Origin: JBEVNR01 sp040507985
GTDB lineage: Bacteria > Pseudomonadota > Alphaproteobacteria > Rickettsiales > UBA6187
NCBI GenBank assembly: GCA_040507985.1
Contig: JBEVNR010000023.1
Span: 23,187 to 87,186 of the forward strand
Direction: 5' to 3'
DNA length: 64,000 bases
The notes under the pieces were generated by a model. The model saw only the letters and a program-made list of their open reading frames with translations, made no database searches and was not told the DNA's origin. This document shows, piece after piece, positions 52,282 to 62,467 of this stretch. A program made the position numbers and the translations under genes. Position 1 is the first letter of the stretch. Every line of letters starts with the position of its first letter.

Positions 52282-55200
52282 GAGCTGCCGCGCTTGCGCC
52301 GCCGGACGATTCCGTTGCTTCCTCCGTGAATCCCATTTTATCCCGACGCTTTGCTTCGCCTTTCACCGAACCGATGTAAAACCCGGTGCCGGCGGGAATA
52401 AGGCGCCCGACGATAACGTTTTCCTTTAATCCCGTTAAGCGATCGATCTTCCCGGCAACCGAGGCTTCCGTCAAGACGCGCGTGGTTTCCTGGAACGAAG
52501 CCGCCGAAATGAAGGAATGGGTTTGCAGGCTGGCCTTGGTAATGCCTTGCAGCACGGGGATCGCTTGGGCCGGACGATACCCGTCGCGCTCGGTGCGGGC
52601 GTTAATGCGGTTAAACTCTTCCTTATCCACCTGCTCGCCGACCAGAAGCGTCGTTTCGCCCGGATCGGACACCTCGACTTTTTGTAGCATTTGCCGAATA
52701 ATGACTTCGGGATGCTTATCGTCAATTTTTACGCCTTGCAGGCGGTAGACGGCCTGTACCTCGCTAATCATATAATCCGCCAAGGCGCCCACGCCCATGA
52801 CGCGCAAAATGTCGTGCGGCACGGGATCGCCGTCCATAATCAAGTCGCCCTTACGAACGACGTCGCCTTCGTTAACGGTAATATGCTTGCCTTTCGGAAT
52901 GAGATATTCCACCTCGTCCGCGCCTTCTTCTTCGGGAACGATAACGATGCGGCGCTTGGATTTATAATCCTTACGATACTCCACGCGACCGTCCACGTCG
53001 CAAATAATCGCGTGATCTTTCGGACGGCGCGCCTCGAACAACTCGGCCACGCGCGGGAGACCGCCCGTAATGTCCTTCGTTTTAGAGGATTCTTTCGGAA
53101 TTTTCGCCAAAATGTCGCCGGCATGGACGTATTGGCCGTCGTTCACGCTTAAAATCGCGTCAACGGGCAAATACGTGCGCGCCTCCAGACCGTTCGCAAG
53201 CATGATGATTTCGCCCGCTTCGTCGCGCAAGGTCACGCGCGGACGCAGGTCGGCGCCTTTGCGCTTCTGTTTCCAGTCAATGATTTTTTTGCTCACGATG
53301 CCGGTTTCTTCGTCCACCTGCTCCGATACCGAGGTGCCGTCGACCAAATCGCGGAAGGCAACGTAGCCCGAACGCTCGGAAATAAGGGGTAAGGTGTACG
53401 GGTCCCATTCCGCCAAAATCGCGCCGCGCTTAATGGCGTCGCCTTCGCCAAAAAAGAGCTTGGCGCCATACGGCACTTTAAAATGGGCGCGCTCGACGCG
53501 AGTGTCCGGATCAAGCACTTGCAATTGCATGGTGCGGCTCATCACCACCAAACGGCCTTCGGAATCCGTCACCACGTTTTTATTGGAAAGGAAAAGCACC
53601 CCTTCGTAATTGCATTCGACGTTAGATTTCTCTACGCCGCGTTGCGCCGCGCCGCCGATGTGGAAGGTGCGCATGGTAAGTTGCGTTCCCGGCTCGCCGA
53701 TAGACTGCGCCGCCACGACGCCGACCGCTTCGCCGATGCTGACCATCGATCCGGTGGACAAATCGCGACCGTAGCATTTTACGCAAATGCCGCCTTTGCT
53801 TATGCAGGTAAGCGCAGAGCGAACCTTGATGGAGTCGAGGCCCGCCTCGTCAATTTTTTCGACGGTGGATTCGTCGATCATTTCGCCGGCGTTCAGCAAA
53901 ATCTCCCCGGTGCTGGGATTGCGCACGTCGTTGGTGACGACGCGACCCAAAATGCGTTCGGCCAAGGTGACGATAAACTCCCCGGACTCCATCACCGGAC
54001 GCATGACGATGCCGTCTTTTACGCCGCAATCCTCTTCGATAACGATGCAGTCTTGGGAAACGTCGACCAACCGGCGCGTGAGATATCCGGAGTTCGCCGT
54101 TTTAAGCGCCGTATCCGCCAAGCCTTTCCGCGCGCCGTGGGTGGAGTTAAAATACTCAAGAACGGTCAGGCCTTCCTTAAAGTTCGAGACGATAGGGGTT
54201 TCGATGATGTCGCCGTTGGGTTTGGCCATTAATCCGCGCATGCCGGCAAGCTGCTTGATTTGGGCCGCCGATCCCCGCGCGCCCGAGTGCGCCATCATGT
54301 AAATAGAGTTAAGCCGCGCTTTGCCGTCCGCCCCTTTAGAGGAATCGGAAGCGTCGCCCGCGATGATTTTCATCATGTCCTGGGCGATTTTATCGGTGCA
54401 ACGCGACCAGCTATCCACCACCTTGTTATATTTTTCGCCCTTGGTAATAAGGCCGTCGGCATATTGTTCTTCAAATTCCTTGACTTCCTTGCGGGTCGCT
54501 TCGATGTGCGCGTCTTTCGATTTCGGAACGACCATGTCGTTCTTGCCGATGGAAATTCCCGAAATGCACGCATATTTAAATCCAAGCTGCATGATGCGGT
54601 CGGCGAAAATCACGGTTTGCTTCGATCCGCAAAGACGATACACCGTGTCAATTAAGCTGGAGACGTCTTTTTTCGTTAGCAACTTATTCACCAGATCGAA
54701 GGAAACGCCCGGATAATGGGGCAATATCGTGGAGAGCAAGATGCGCCCCGGAGTCGTATCGACGATGCGGCGCGTTTCTTTTCCTTCGGCGTTAAGTTCG
54801 ATGACGCGACAACGCACTTTTGTATGATAATTCACCAATTCGTTGTGCAAGGCGTGCTCCACCTCTTCGGCGCCGCCAAAGAGCATCCCCTCCCCTTTCT
54901 GTTCGACCCGCTCCACCGACAGATAGTACAATCCCAAAATCATGTCCTGGGAAGGCACAATAATCGGCTTGCCGTTAGACGGGCTAAGGATATTGTTGGT
55001 GGACATAATCAACACGCGGCTTTCAAGCTGCGCTTCGATGGAAAGCGGTACGTGGACGGCCATTTGGTCGCCGTCAAAGTCGGCGTTAAAGGCGGCGCAG
55101 ACCAAGGGGTGCAGTTGAATCGCCTTTCCTTCGACCAACATGGGTTCAAACGCTTGAATGCCAAGGCGGTGCAACGTGGGCGCCCGATTGAGCAGGACGG

Positions 55201-56467
55201 GATGTTCGCGAATCACTTCGTCGAGAATGTCCCATACTTCCGGCCGCTCGTTTTCCACCATTTTTTTTGCGGTTTTAAGCGTCGTGGACAATCCGTATAG
55301 TTCCAGTTTCGCGTAAATGAACGGCTTGAATAATTCCAGCGCCATTTTTTTCGGTAGGCCGCATTGGTGTAACTTCAATTCCGGTCCCACGACGATCACC
55401 GAACGTCCCGAATAATCGACGCGCTTACCAAGCAAGTTTTGACGGAAGCGCCCTTGTTTTCCCTTCAACATGTCGGAAAGCGATTTAAACGCGCGCTTAT
55501 TGGCGTTTTTAACGACGCGACCGCGACGCCCGTTGTCAAACAACGCATCCACCGATTCTTGCAGCATGCGTTTCTCGTTGCGCAAAATAATGTCCGGCGC
55601 CTTCAATTCCAAAAGCCTGCGCAAACGGTTGTTACGGTTGATGACGCGACGATAGAGTTCGTTCAAGTCAGAGGTAGCGAAACGCCCTCCGTCCAACATG
55701 ACGAGCGGACGAATTTCCGGCGGAATGACCGGCACGACGTCGAGAATCATCCATTCCGGTTTATTGCCCGATTCTAAAAAATCTTCCACCAGCTTCAAGC
55801 GCTTCACGATTTTTTTGCGACGAAGCTCAGACTTGGTTTCCCCAAGTTCCAACCGCAAGGTTTCGCGTTCAGCCAAGAGGTCAAGCTGAATAAGCAGCTC
55901 TTTTATCGCCTCGGCGCCGATCATGGCGGTAAAACTGTCTATGCCGTATTCGTCTTGCGCTTTGGAATATTGGTCCTCCGTCAGCAACTGGCCTTTGGCG
56001 AAAGGAGACATGCCGGGTTCGGTGACGACGAACGCCTCGAAGTACAGTACTTTTTCCACGTCCTTAAGGGCCATGTCGAGCAACGTCGAAATACGCGAGG
56101 GCAACGACTTAAGAAACCATATGTGTGCGACCGGAGACACCAGATCGACGTGGCCCATGCGTTCGCGCCGCACTTTTGACGTGGTGACCTCTACGCCGCA
56201 TTTTTCGCAGACGACGCCGCGATATTTCATGCGTTTGTATTTTCCGCATAAACATTCGTAATCCTTAATCGGACCAAATATTCGCGCGCAGAACAATCCC
56301 TCTCGCTCCGGCTTAAAGGTGCGATAGTTAATGGTTTCCGGTTTTTTCACTTCGCCATAAGACCACGAGCGAATAACGTCGGGACTGGCAAGGCAAATTC
56401 GAATTTGATCGAACGTCGGAGCGCTTCCCAACGCTCCGAAAATGCTTGACATCTTTTCTACGCTCAT
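52274..56467 (-). CDS. rpoC: DNA-directed RNA polymerase subunit beta'
   Basis: The 1397-residue beta' subunit. The N-terminal zinc site uses Cys 72, 74, 87 and 90; the catalytic magnesium loop is NADFDGDQM; the second zinc site cysteines (CGVKDG, CISKGGICVKCYG) and the trigger loop and bridge helix region (GARGSAAQIKQLAGMRGLM) are present. Length is standard for alphaproteobacteria. It follows rpoB by 59 bases. The stop is overlapped by the start of the glycosylase gene. Confidence 0.98.
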   Translation of the reverse strand: MSVEKMSSIFGALGSAPTFDQIRICLASPDVIRSWSYGEVKKPETINYRTFKPEREGLFCARIFGPIKDYECLCGKYKRMKYRGVVCEKCGVEVTTSKVRRERMGHVDLVSPVAHIWFLKSLPSRISTLLDMALKDVEKVLYFEAFVVTEPGMSPFAKGQLLTEDQYSKAQDEYGIDSFTAMIGAEAIKELLIQLDLLAERETLRLELGETKSELRRKKIVKRLKLVEDFLESGNKPEWMILDVVPVIPPEIRPLVMLDGGRFATSDLNELYRRVINRNNRLRRLLELKAPDIILRNEKRMLQESVDALFDNGRRGRVVKNANKRAFKSLSDMLKGKQGRFRQNLLGKRVDYSGRSVIVVGPELKLHQCGLPKKMALELFKPFIYAKLELYGLSTTLKTAKKMVENERPEVWDILDEVIREHPVLLNRAPTLHRLGIQAFEPMLVEGKAIQLHPLVCAAFNADFDGDQMAVHVPLSIEAQLESRVLIMSTNNILSPSNGKPIIVPSQDMILGLYYLSVERVEQKGEGMLFGGAEEVEHALHNELVNYHTKVRCRVIELNAEGKETRRIVDTTPGRILLSTILPHYPGVSFDLVNKLLTKKDVSSLIDTVYRLCGSKQTVIFADRIMQLGFKYACISGISIGKNDMVVPKSKDAHIEATRKEVKEFEEQYADGLITKGEKYNKVVDSWSRCTDKIAQDMMKIIAGDASDSSKGADGKARLNSIYMMAHSGARGSAAQIKQLAGMRGLMAKPNGDIIETPIVSNFKEGLTVLEYFNSTHGARKGLADTALKTANSGYLTRRLVDVSQDCIVIEEDCGVKDGIVMRPVMESGEFIVTLAERILGRVVTNDVRNPSTGEILLNAGEMIDESTVEKIDEAGLDSIKVRSALTCISKGGICVKCYGRDLSTGSMVSIGEAVGVVAAQSIGEPGTQLTMRTFHIGGAAQRGVEKSNVECNYEGVLFLSNKNVVTDSEGRLVVMSRTMQLQVLDPDTRVERAHFKVPYGAKLFFGEGDAIKRGAILAEWDPYTLPLISERSGYVAFRDLVDGTSVSEQVDEETGIVSKKIIDWKQKRKGADLRPRVTLRDEAGEIIMLANGLEARTYLPVDAILSVNDGQYVHAGDILAKIPKESSKTKDITGGLPRVAELFEARRPKDHAIICDVDGRVEYRKDYKSKRRIVIVPEEEGADEVEYLIPKGKHITVNEGDVVRKGDLIMDGDPVPHDILRVMGVGALADYMISEVQAVYRLQGVKIDDKHPEVIIRQMLQKVEVSDPGETTLLVGEQVDKEEFNRINARTERDGYRPAQAIPVLQGITKASLQTHSFISAASFQETTRVLTEASVAGKIDRLTGLKENVIVGRLIPAGTGFYIGSVKGEAKRRDKMGFTEEATESSGGASAAALA

Positions 56468-56526
56468 TGACGAACTCCCATCATCGCGAATACTATTTTT
56501 TAGAAAGGCGGCGCGCCAACGTTAGG

Positions 56527-59500
56527 CTATGCAATATGCCGAATTTTATCGTCGGAAATAATAACTTTCGCCGCATCCTCGTCATTGGCGTCGTAAACGA
56601 CTTCCGATTGGGCTTCGTCGCTTTGCTCTAACGATATATTTAAACACAGCGAACGCAACTCCTTAATCATCACGTGGAACGATTCCGGAATTCCGGACTC
56701 GAAATGGCTGTCGCCTCGCACGATGGATTCATAAATTTTAATACGCCCTGCCACGTCGTCCGATTTCACCGTCAGCATTTCTTGCAGGGTATAGGACGCG
56801 CCGTAGGCTTGCAGCGCCCAGCATTCCATTTCCCCGAAGCGCTGTCCGCCGAAATGGGACTTGCCGCCAAGAGGTTGCTGCGTTACCAGCGAGTATGGGC
56901 CGATCGAACGAGCGTGAATTTTATCGTCAACCAAGTGGTGCAGTTTTAGTATATAAATATATCCTACGGTAACGGGCCTTTCAAAGAACTGGCCGGTACG
57001 CCCGTCAATTAAACGTTCCTGACCCGAAGCGCTTAAATTCGCCTTTTTAAGCAAGCGCTCAATGTCCGGTTCCTTGGCGCCTTCAAATACGGGCGTCGCA
57101 AAAGGAATGCCTTTCGATAGATTTTTCGCTAATTCAACCGTCTCCTTATCGTTCATCGATTTGACGCACTTCCCGATCTCCTCGTCGTCGTAGAGGTCCG
57201 AAATATGCGAGCGAAGCGCGGCGCCGTCCTTATCGTCGCCCATTGCGTCCAACATATCGCGAATTTGCGCGCCGAGCTTAGCGGAGGCCCACCCCAGATG
57301 GGTTTCCATAATTTGCCCGATATTCATGCGCGAAGGTACGCCAAGCGGGTTCAGCACGATATCGACCGGAGTGCCGTCTTCTAAGAACGGCATGTCTTGA
57401 AGCGAGGCGATGCGAGAAATCACGCCCTTGTTTCCATGGCGTCCGGCCATTTTATCTCCCGGTTGCAGTTTGCGCTTAACCGCCAGGAAAACTTTAACGA
57501 CCTTCAGGGCGCCTTGCGGCAAATCGTCGCCGGATTGCAATTTTTCCACTTTATTTTTAAATCGCTGATTCGCTTCCTTGCCGATTTTTTGTAATTGTTT
57601 TTTCAAGTCAGCGATAGCTTCCATTTTTTCTTCGCTATCGAGCGTAAATTGCCATAAATTCTTCGCGTTCTTTACCTTCGCCAGCGCTTCGGCGGTTAAG
57701 GTGTCGGAATGACTGAACCCTGCCGGCGCGGAAAGAGGTTTTTCGCCTTCCAGCAACTCTTTAACGCGCAAGAAAATGCGGTCTTCGACAATTTTAAGCT
57801 CGTCGTCGCGGTCTTTTGCCAATCGCCGAATTTGTTGTTGTTCAATGGCAATCGCGCGTTCGTCTTTTTCTATGCCGCGACGCGAAAAAACGCGCACTTC
57901 CAGCACGGTACCCGTGATTCCGGGAGGCACGCGAAGCGAAGTGTCGCGCACGTCCGCCGCTTTTTCGCCAAAAATAGCCCGCAACAATTTCTCTTCCGGC
58001 GTGATGGGAGACTCGCTTTTCGGCGTCACTTTTCCCACCAATATGTCGCCGGACTTGACTTCGGCGCCGACATGGACGATGCCAACCTCGTCAAGCTGAC
58101 GCAGGCCTTCCTCGCCGATATTCGGAATGTCCCGGGTTATTTCCTCCGGACCGATGCGCGTATCGCGCGCGACCACTTCAAACTCCTCCACGTGAATGGA
58201 CGTAAACACGTCGTCGCTGACGATACGCTCGGAGATAAGAATGGAGTCTTCGTAGTTATATCCGTTCCACGGCATAAACGCAACCAACACGTTACGACCG
58301 AGCGCAAGTTCGCCGATGTCCGTACTAGGTCCGTCTGCGATAATATCGCCTTTTTTTACGACGTCGCCTTTCTTGACGATAGGGCGTTGGTTGATGCTCG
58401 TGTTTTGATTAGTGCGTTGAAATTTAAGCAAGTTATAAATATCAACGCCCGGCTTATCTTTATCCAAAATATTAGAACGTACGACGATGCGCCTGGCGTC
58501 GACCTTGTCAACGACCCCATCGGCCTTCGCGACGACGACGGCGCCGGAGTCGCGCGCCACGATTGATTCCATACCCGTTCCGACGAGAGGCGCGTCAGCC
58601 CGCAATAACGGCACGGCCTGACGTTGCATGTTTGCTCCCATAAGGGCGCGGTTGGCGTCGTCGTTTTCAAGGAAAGGAACGAGAGAGGCGGCGACGGACA
58701 CGATCTGCATGGGAGTCACGTCGATCAAGTCAATCTCCGATGGTTTAGCCATGACGAACTCGCCGCTTTGGCGACAGCTGATCATGTCTCCCTTGAAATA
58801 CCCTTCGACATCCAATTCCGCGTTTGATTGGGCGACGATATAGCCTTCTTCGGCAATCGCGGACAAATACACCACTTCGTTCGTCACTTGGCCGTTCGTC
58901 ACCTTGCGGAAGGGAGACTCGATAAAACCATATTTATTAATTTTAGCAAAAGTCGACAAGCTGTTGATAAGGCCGATATTTGGTCCCTCGGGCGTCTCAA
59001 TCGGACATATGCGCCCGTAATGCGTCGTATGCACGTCCCTCACTTCAAACCCCGCGCGATCGCGCGTCAGACCGCCCGGTCCCAACGCAGACAAGCGACG
59101 CTTGTGGGTAATTTCCGAAAGAGGATTGGTTTGGTCCATAAATTGCGACAATTGGGACAAACCAAAAAATTCGCGCAATATAGCCGTGAGCACTTTAGCG
59201 TTAACGAGATCATGCGGCATAACCGAATCAATTTCGACGGCGCTCATGCGCTCTACGATGGTTCTTTCCATACGCACCAGCCCGATGCGCAATTGATTCT
59301 CCACCAGCTCACCCACGGAACGCACGCGACGGTTGCCTAAGTGATCTATATCATCGACATTTCCGATGCCGTCGCGTAAATTCGCCAACAGTTTTAACGA
59401 GGCCAATATATCTTCATGCGTTAACAGCGTGTTATTTTCGTCAATAGGAAGATGCAACCTTGAATTAATTTTCATTCGTCCGACAAGCGAAAGATCGTAT

Positions 59501-60699
59501 CTCTCTTTGGTAAAGAAAAGCGAATGAAAAAGTTCTTCCGCCGATTCTAAGTTTGTCGGCTCTCCGGGGCGCATAACCTTATAAATTTCAAGCAGCGCAT
59601 CTTCCTTATTGGCGTTTTTATCCGCAAAAATACTATTGCGAATATATCCACCCACCAACACGTTATCGATGTTCAAAATTTCGATGCTAGAAGAGTCGCT
59701 ATACTCGACGGCATCTAAAAATCCCTCGGTAATTTCTCCGCCGGCGTCGAGAATGACTTCTCCGGACTCCGCATCGACAATGTCTTTGGCGACGAATAAC
59801 CCTTTAATATTTTCCGCGTCTTCGTATACGAAAGAAGTATTTTCCGCAATAAGCTTCAACTTACGCGCCGTTAACTTCTCTCCGGCTTTTGCCAATATTT
59901 GGTTCGTATCCGCGTCAACGAGGTCGCGTTCTAACTTAGTTCCCTTAAATTTCTCGCGCACGAAAGGCACAACCCATCCGCTTGCACCTTTGCGAATGAC
60001 GTAAGAGGAATAAAAATAGGATAAAATCGCCGTTTTGTCATATCCCAATGCATATAATAGGGAACTGACCAAAATTTTTCGACGTCGATCGATACGAAAA
60101 TAAAGAAGGTCCTTAACGTCAAATTCAAAGTCCAGCCACGATCCGCGATAGGGGATGATTCGGGCGGAATATAAAAACTTACCCGAACTATGCACTTTAC
60201 CGTTATCGTGGTCGAAAAATACGCCCGGAGAACGGTGCATTTGCGACACGATAACCCGTTCGGTTCCGTTGATGATGAACGTGCCGTTATCCGTCATTAA
60301 CGGAACGTCGCCCATGAACACTTCTTGTTCTTTAATCCCCTTGACTTCCTTAACGCCGGTGTCTTCGTCCTCGTCCCATAAAATCATGCGCATCGTGACT
60401 TTTAAAGGAGAACAGTAATTAATGCCGCGCTGTTTGGATTCTTCAACGTCGTATTTTGGCTCGTCCAAGACGTAAGAAATATACTCCAATTTAGCCGTTT
60501 CCGTTAAGTCGGAAATAGGAAAAATAGATTTTAACGCGCCGTGGATACCTATGTCTTCGCGTGCGTCCGCAGGAACGTCGGCCTGTAAAAACGCATTGTA
60601 AGAGTTTTTTTGCATCACCAAAAGATTAGGCATTTCCGCGACGTTTTTTATCGTAGAAAAATTTTTCCTAATTCTTTTCTTTTCTGTAAAGTTAAACAA
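56527..60699 (-). CDS. rpoB: DNA-directed RNA polymerase subunit beta
   Basis: The 1390-residue beta subunit. The start is set at a TTG (60699) because GGAGA stands six bases upstream and the product then begins LFNFTEKKRIRKNF, the family start; a frame open to 60768 would run through an attenuator-like hairpin. The rifampicin pocket is wild type (SQFMDQTNPLSEITHKRRLS keeps the Asp, His and Ser at the common resistance sites). The DNA-binding and catalytic segments (GPNIGLINSLS, GDKMAGRHGNKGV) are intact. It is cotranscribed with rpoC. Confidence 0.97.
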   Translation of the reverse strand: MFNFTEKKRIRKNFSTIKNVAEMPNLLVMQKNSYNAFLQADVPADAREDIGIHGALKSIFPISDLTETAKLEYISYVLDEPKYDVEESKQRGINYCSPLKVTMRMILWDEDEDTGVKEVKGIKEQEVFMGDVPLMTDNGTFIINGTERVIVSQMHRSPGVFFDHDNGKVHSSGKFLYSARIIPYRGSWLDFEFDVKDLLYFRIDRRRKILVSSLLYALGYDKTAILSYFYSSYVIRKGASGWVVPFVREKFKGTKLERDLVDADTNQILAKAGEKLTARKLKLIAENTSFVYEDAENIKGLFVAKDIVDAESGEVILDAGGEITEGFLDAVEYSDSSSIEILNIDNVLVGGYIRNSIFADKNANKEDALLEIYKVMRPGEPTNLESAEELFHSLFFTKERYDLSLVGRMKINSRLHLPIDENNTLLTHEDILASLKLLANLRDGIGNVDDIDHLGNRRVRSVGELVENQLRIGLVRMERTIVERMSAVEIDSVMPHDLVNAKVLTAILREFFGLSQLSQFMDQTNPLSEITHKRRLSALGPGGLTRDRAGFEVRDVHTTHYGRICPIETPEGPNIGLINSLSTFAKINKYGFIESPFRKVTNGQVTNEVVYLSAIAEEGYIVAQSNAELDVEGYFKGDMISCRQSGEFVMAKPSEIDLIDVTPMQIVSVAASLVPFLENDDANRALMGANMQRQAVPLLRADAPLVGTGMESIVARDSGAVVVAKADGVVDKVDARRIVVRSNILDKDKPGVDIYNLLKFQRTNQNTSINQRPIVKKGDVVKKGDIIADGPSTDIGELALGRNVLVAFMPWNGYNYEDSILISERIVSDDVFTSIHVEEFEVVARDTRIGPEEITRDIPNIGEEGLRQLDEVGIVHVGAEVKSGDILVGKVTPKSESPITPEEKLLRAIFGEKAADVRDTSLRVPPGITGTVLEVRVFSRRGIEKDERAIAIEQQQIRRLAKDRDDELKIVEDRIFLRVKELLEGEKPLSAPAGFSHSDTLTAEALAKVKNAKNLWQFTLDSEEKMEAIADLKKQLQKIGKEANQRFKNKVEKLQSGDDLPQGALKVVKVFLAVKRKLQPGDKMAGRHGNKGVISRIASLQDMPFLEDGTPVDIVLNPLGVPSRMNIGQIMETHLGWASAKLGAQIRDMLDAMGDDKDGAALRSHISDLYDDEEIGKCVKSMNDKETVELAKNLSKGIPFATPVFEGAKEPDIERLLKKANLSASGQERLIDGRTGQFFERPVTVGYIYILKLHHLVDDKIHARSIGPYSLVTQQPLGGKSHFGGQRFGEMECWALQAYGASYTLQEMLTVKSDDVAGRIKIYESIVRGDSHFESGIPESFHVMIKELRSLCLNISLEQSDEAQSEVVYDANDEDAAKVIISDDKIRHIA

Positions 60700-60735
60700 C
60701 GCGATTCTCCGAACAGTACATGCGCCAAACGAAAA

Positions 60736-60765
60736 GAAACTGACGGCTTTGTTGCCGCCAGTTTC
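60736..60765 (-). promoter_or_regulatory. Attenuator-like hairpin between rplL and rpoB
   Basis: On the minus strand GAAACTGGCGGC (60765-60754) pairs with GCCGTCAGTTTC (60747-60736), 12 pairs with one G-U, around a six-base loop, followed by TTTTCGTTT. It begins 20 bases after the rplL stop and ends 37 bases before rpoB. A partial terminator here would lower rpoBC output relative to ribosomal proteins, as known for the E. coli rplL-rpoB spacer. Confidence 0.75.
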
Positions 60766-60784
60766 CAAAGAAGAAAAAGAAAGG

Positions 60785-61165
60785 TTACTTCACGTCGGTT
60801 TTTGCGCCGGCAGCTTCTAATTTTTTCTTGATTTCTTCCGCTTCGGCTTTAGACACGCCCGTTTTTACAGGTTTCGGAGCGCCTTCCACTAAATCTTTAG
60901 CTTCTTTCAATCCTAAACCGGTAATGGCGCGCACTTCTTTAATGACGTTAATTTTAGTCGCACCCGCATCGGTAAGAATAACGTCAAATTCGGTTTTTTC
61001 TTCTTGCGCTTCGGCGGCCGGGGCGGCTCCAACAGCGGCGACGGCAACGGGAGCGGCAGCGGAAACGCCCCACTTCTCTTCTAAAAGCTTGGTAAGCTCA
61101 GCGGCTTGAAGCACCGTTAAATTAGAAAGGCTTTCAACGATATGTTCTAAATTTTGGTCAGTCAT
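60785..61165 (-). CDS. rplL: 50S ribosomal protein L7/L12
   Basis: A 126-residue stalk protein that recruits translation factors. N-terminal dimerisation helices (ESLSNLTVLQAAELTKLLEE), Ala-rich hinge, and C-terminal domain with KTEFDVILTDAGATKINVIK and GLGLKEAKDLVEGAP. The ATG at 61165 (MTDQNLEHIV) gives the family length; a TTG at 61180 is not needed. It lies 33 bases after rplJ and before the attenuator. Confidence 0.98.
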   Translation of the reverse strand: MTDQNLEHIVESLSNLTVLQAAELTKLLEEKWGVSAAAPVAVAAVGAAPAAEAQEEKTEFDVILTDAGATKINVIKEVRAITGLGLKEAKDLVEGAPKPVKTGVSKAEAEEIKKKLEAAGAKTDVK

Positions 61166-61198
61166 GACAAGGTTTCCCAATTAAAGTTAAAATAAAAA

Positions 61199-61714
61199 TT
61201 AATTTTCGCCGTCGATTTTCGCTTGAATGACGCGAGGTATTCCGGCGACAACGGTATGAATAAGCGACGCCGTGTTACGTGCGGGAGCGGAAATAAGTCC
61301 CACGATTTTAGCGCGCAACTCGTCAAGCGAAGGCAATTTCGCCAACTCTTCAATTTGTGCGCTTACTAAAACGTCTTTTTGCATCGCACCGCCAACAACG
61401 ATCAATTTTTCGTTCGTTTTCGCGAAATCGGCAATTCCCTTAGCCGCAGCCACGGGGTCGGAAGAATAAACAACAGCCGTCGGACCCGATAAAAATTTTT
61501 TTATAGAATTTTCATAAGGGCTTCCCTCGATCGACAACCTGGAAAGAGTATTTTTAACGACGTTAAACCCTACGTTTTTGTCATATAAAGCATTCCTCAA
61601 GGCGGAAATTTCTGCGACGGAAAGCCCTTTGTAATGCACGACGATAACTATTGACGCTTGGGAAAACGTGTTTTTAAACTTTTCAACAAGGCTTGCTTTT
61701 TGTGTTTTATCCAT
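61199..61714 (-). CDS. rplJ: 50S ribosomal protein L10
   Basis: A 171-residue base of the L7/L12 stalk. The sequence has VVHYKGLSVAEISALRNAL, VVKNTLSRL and a C-terminal helix that binds L12 dimers. It begins 19 bases after the rplA stop, so any L10 leader for autogenous control cannot lie in a free spacer and would have to be inside rplA. Confidence 0.97.
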   Translation of the reverse strand: MDKTQKASLVEKFKNTFSQASIVIVVHYKGLSVAEISALRNALYDKNVGFNVVKNTLSRLSIEGSPYENSIKKFLSGPTAVVYSSDPVAAAKGIADFAKTNEKLIVVGGAMQKDVLVSAQIEELAKLPSLDELRAKIVGLISAPARNTASLIHTVVAGIPRVIQAKIDGEN

Positions 61715-61733
61715 AGTTAAAAGCTCCTTTCGC

Positions 61734-62423
61734 TTACTGCAATTCGCTTGGCACGATAGCTATGGAAGGCAACATCGTAGCGCTAATAAAGAAAGACTTG
61801 ACATAGTTAGACTTAACGGCCTTAGGCTTAAGCTTAAGGATAGCGGAAGAAAGAGCCAGAAAATTTTCTTTAATTTTATTGTTATCAAAAGATATCTTAC
61901 CGAAAGGCGCATGAAGGATGCCTTTTTTTTCGGTTTTAAAATCGACTTGACCTAGCTTTGCGTTCTTCACCGCTTCCGCGACGTCGTTCGTTACCGTACC
62001 AAGTTTTGGATTAGGCATAAGACCTTTTGGTCCTAATATACGCCCCACTTGCGCCAGCTTCGTCATGGCGTCAGGCGTCGCAATGCAGCGATCGAAGGCA
62101 ATATTGCCTTTCTTAATTTCTTCAATAACGTCATCCAATCCGACGATATCTGCTCCCGCTTTTTCTGCTTCCTGGGATTTAACGCCTCCGGTAATCACCG
62201 CAACGCGCGTTACCTTACCTATTCCATGGGGAAGAACGACTGCGCCGCGCACCATTTGATCGGAATGCCTCGGATCGACGCCAAGATTAAAGCTGGCCTC
62301 TAAACTTACGTCAAATTTCAAGCACGGCATTTGCTTTAACAAAAGAACGGCGTCGTCAAGGGTATATTGTTTAGACCTATCAAAAAGATCATAAGATTGC
62401 TTAATACGCTTAGAAATTTTCAT
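61734..62423 (-). CDS. rplA: 50S ribosomal protein L1
   Basis: A 229-residue L1 of the large-subunit stalk. Family segments: SLEASFNLGVDPRHSDQMVRG, RGAVVLPHGIGK, GRILGPKGLMPNPKLGTVT and HAPFGKISF. Length is normal. It starts 44 bases after rplK and ends 19 bases before rplJ. L1 often represses its own operon, but no classic L1 site is seen in the short nusG-rplK gap. Confidence 0.98.
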   Translation of the reverse strand: MKISKRIKQSYDLFDRSKQYTLDDAVLLLKQMPCLKFDVSLEASFNLGVDPRHSDQMVRGAVVLPHGIGKVTRVAVITGGVKSQEAEKAGADIVGLDDVIEEIKKGNIAFDRCIATPDAMTKLAQVGRILGPKGLMPNPKLGTVTNDVAEAVKNAKLGQVDFKTEKKGILHAPFGKISFDNNKIKENFLALSSAILKLKPKAVKSNYVKSFFISATMLPSIAIVPSELQ

Positions 62424-62467
62424 AAAATAGTTGTCATTTAATTTAAAACGAGCGATTCGTAACTTAT

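Noticed and set aside
60700..60768. Longer rpoB start
   Set aside because: It would translate the attenuator hairpin and adds residues absent from the family; the TTG at 60699 has a good ribosome binding site.
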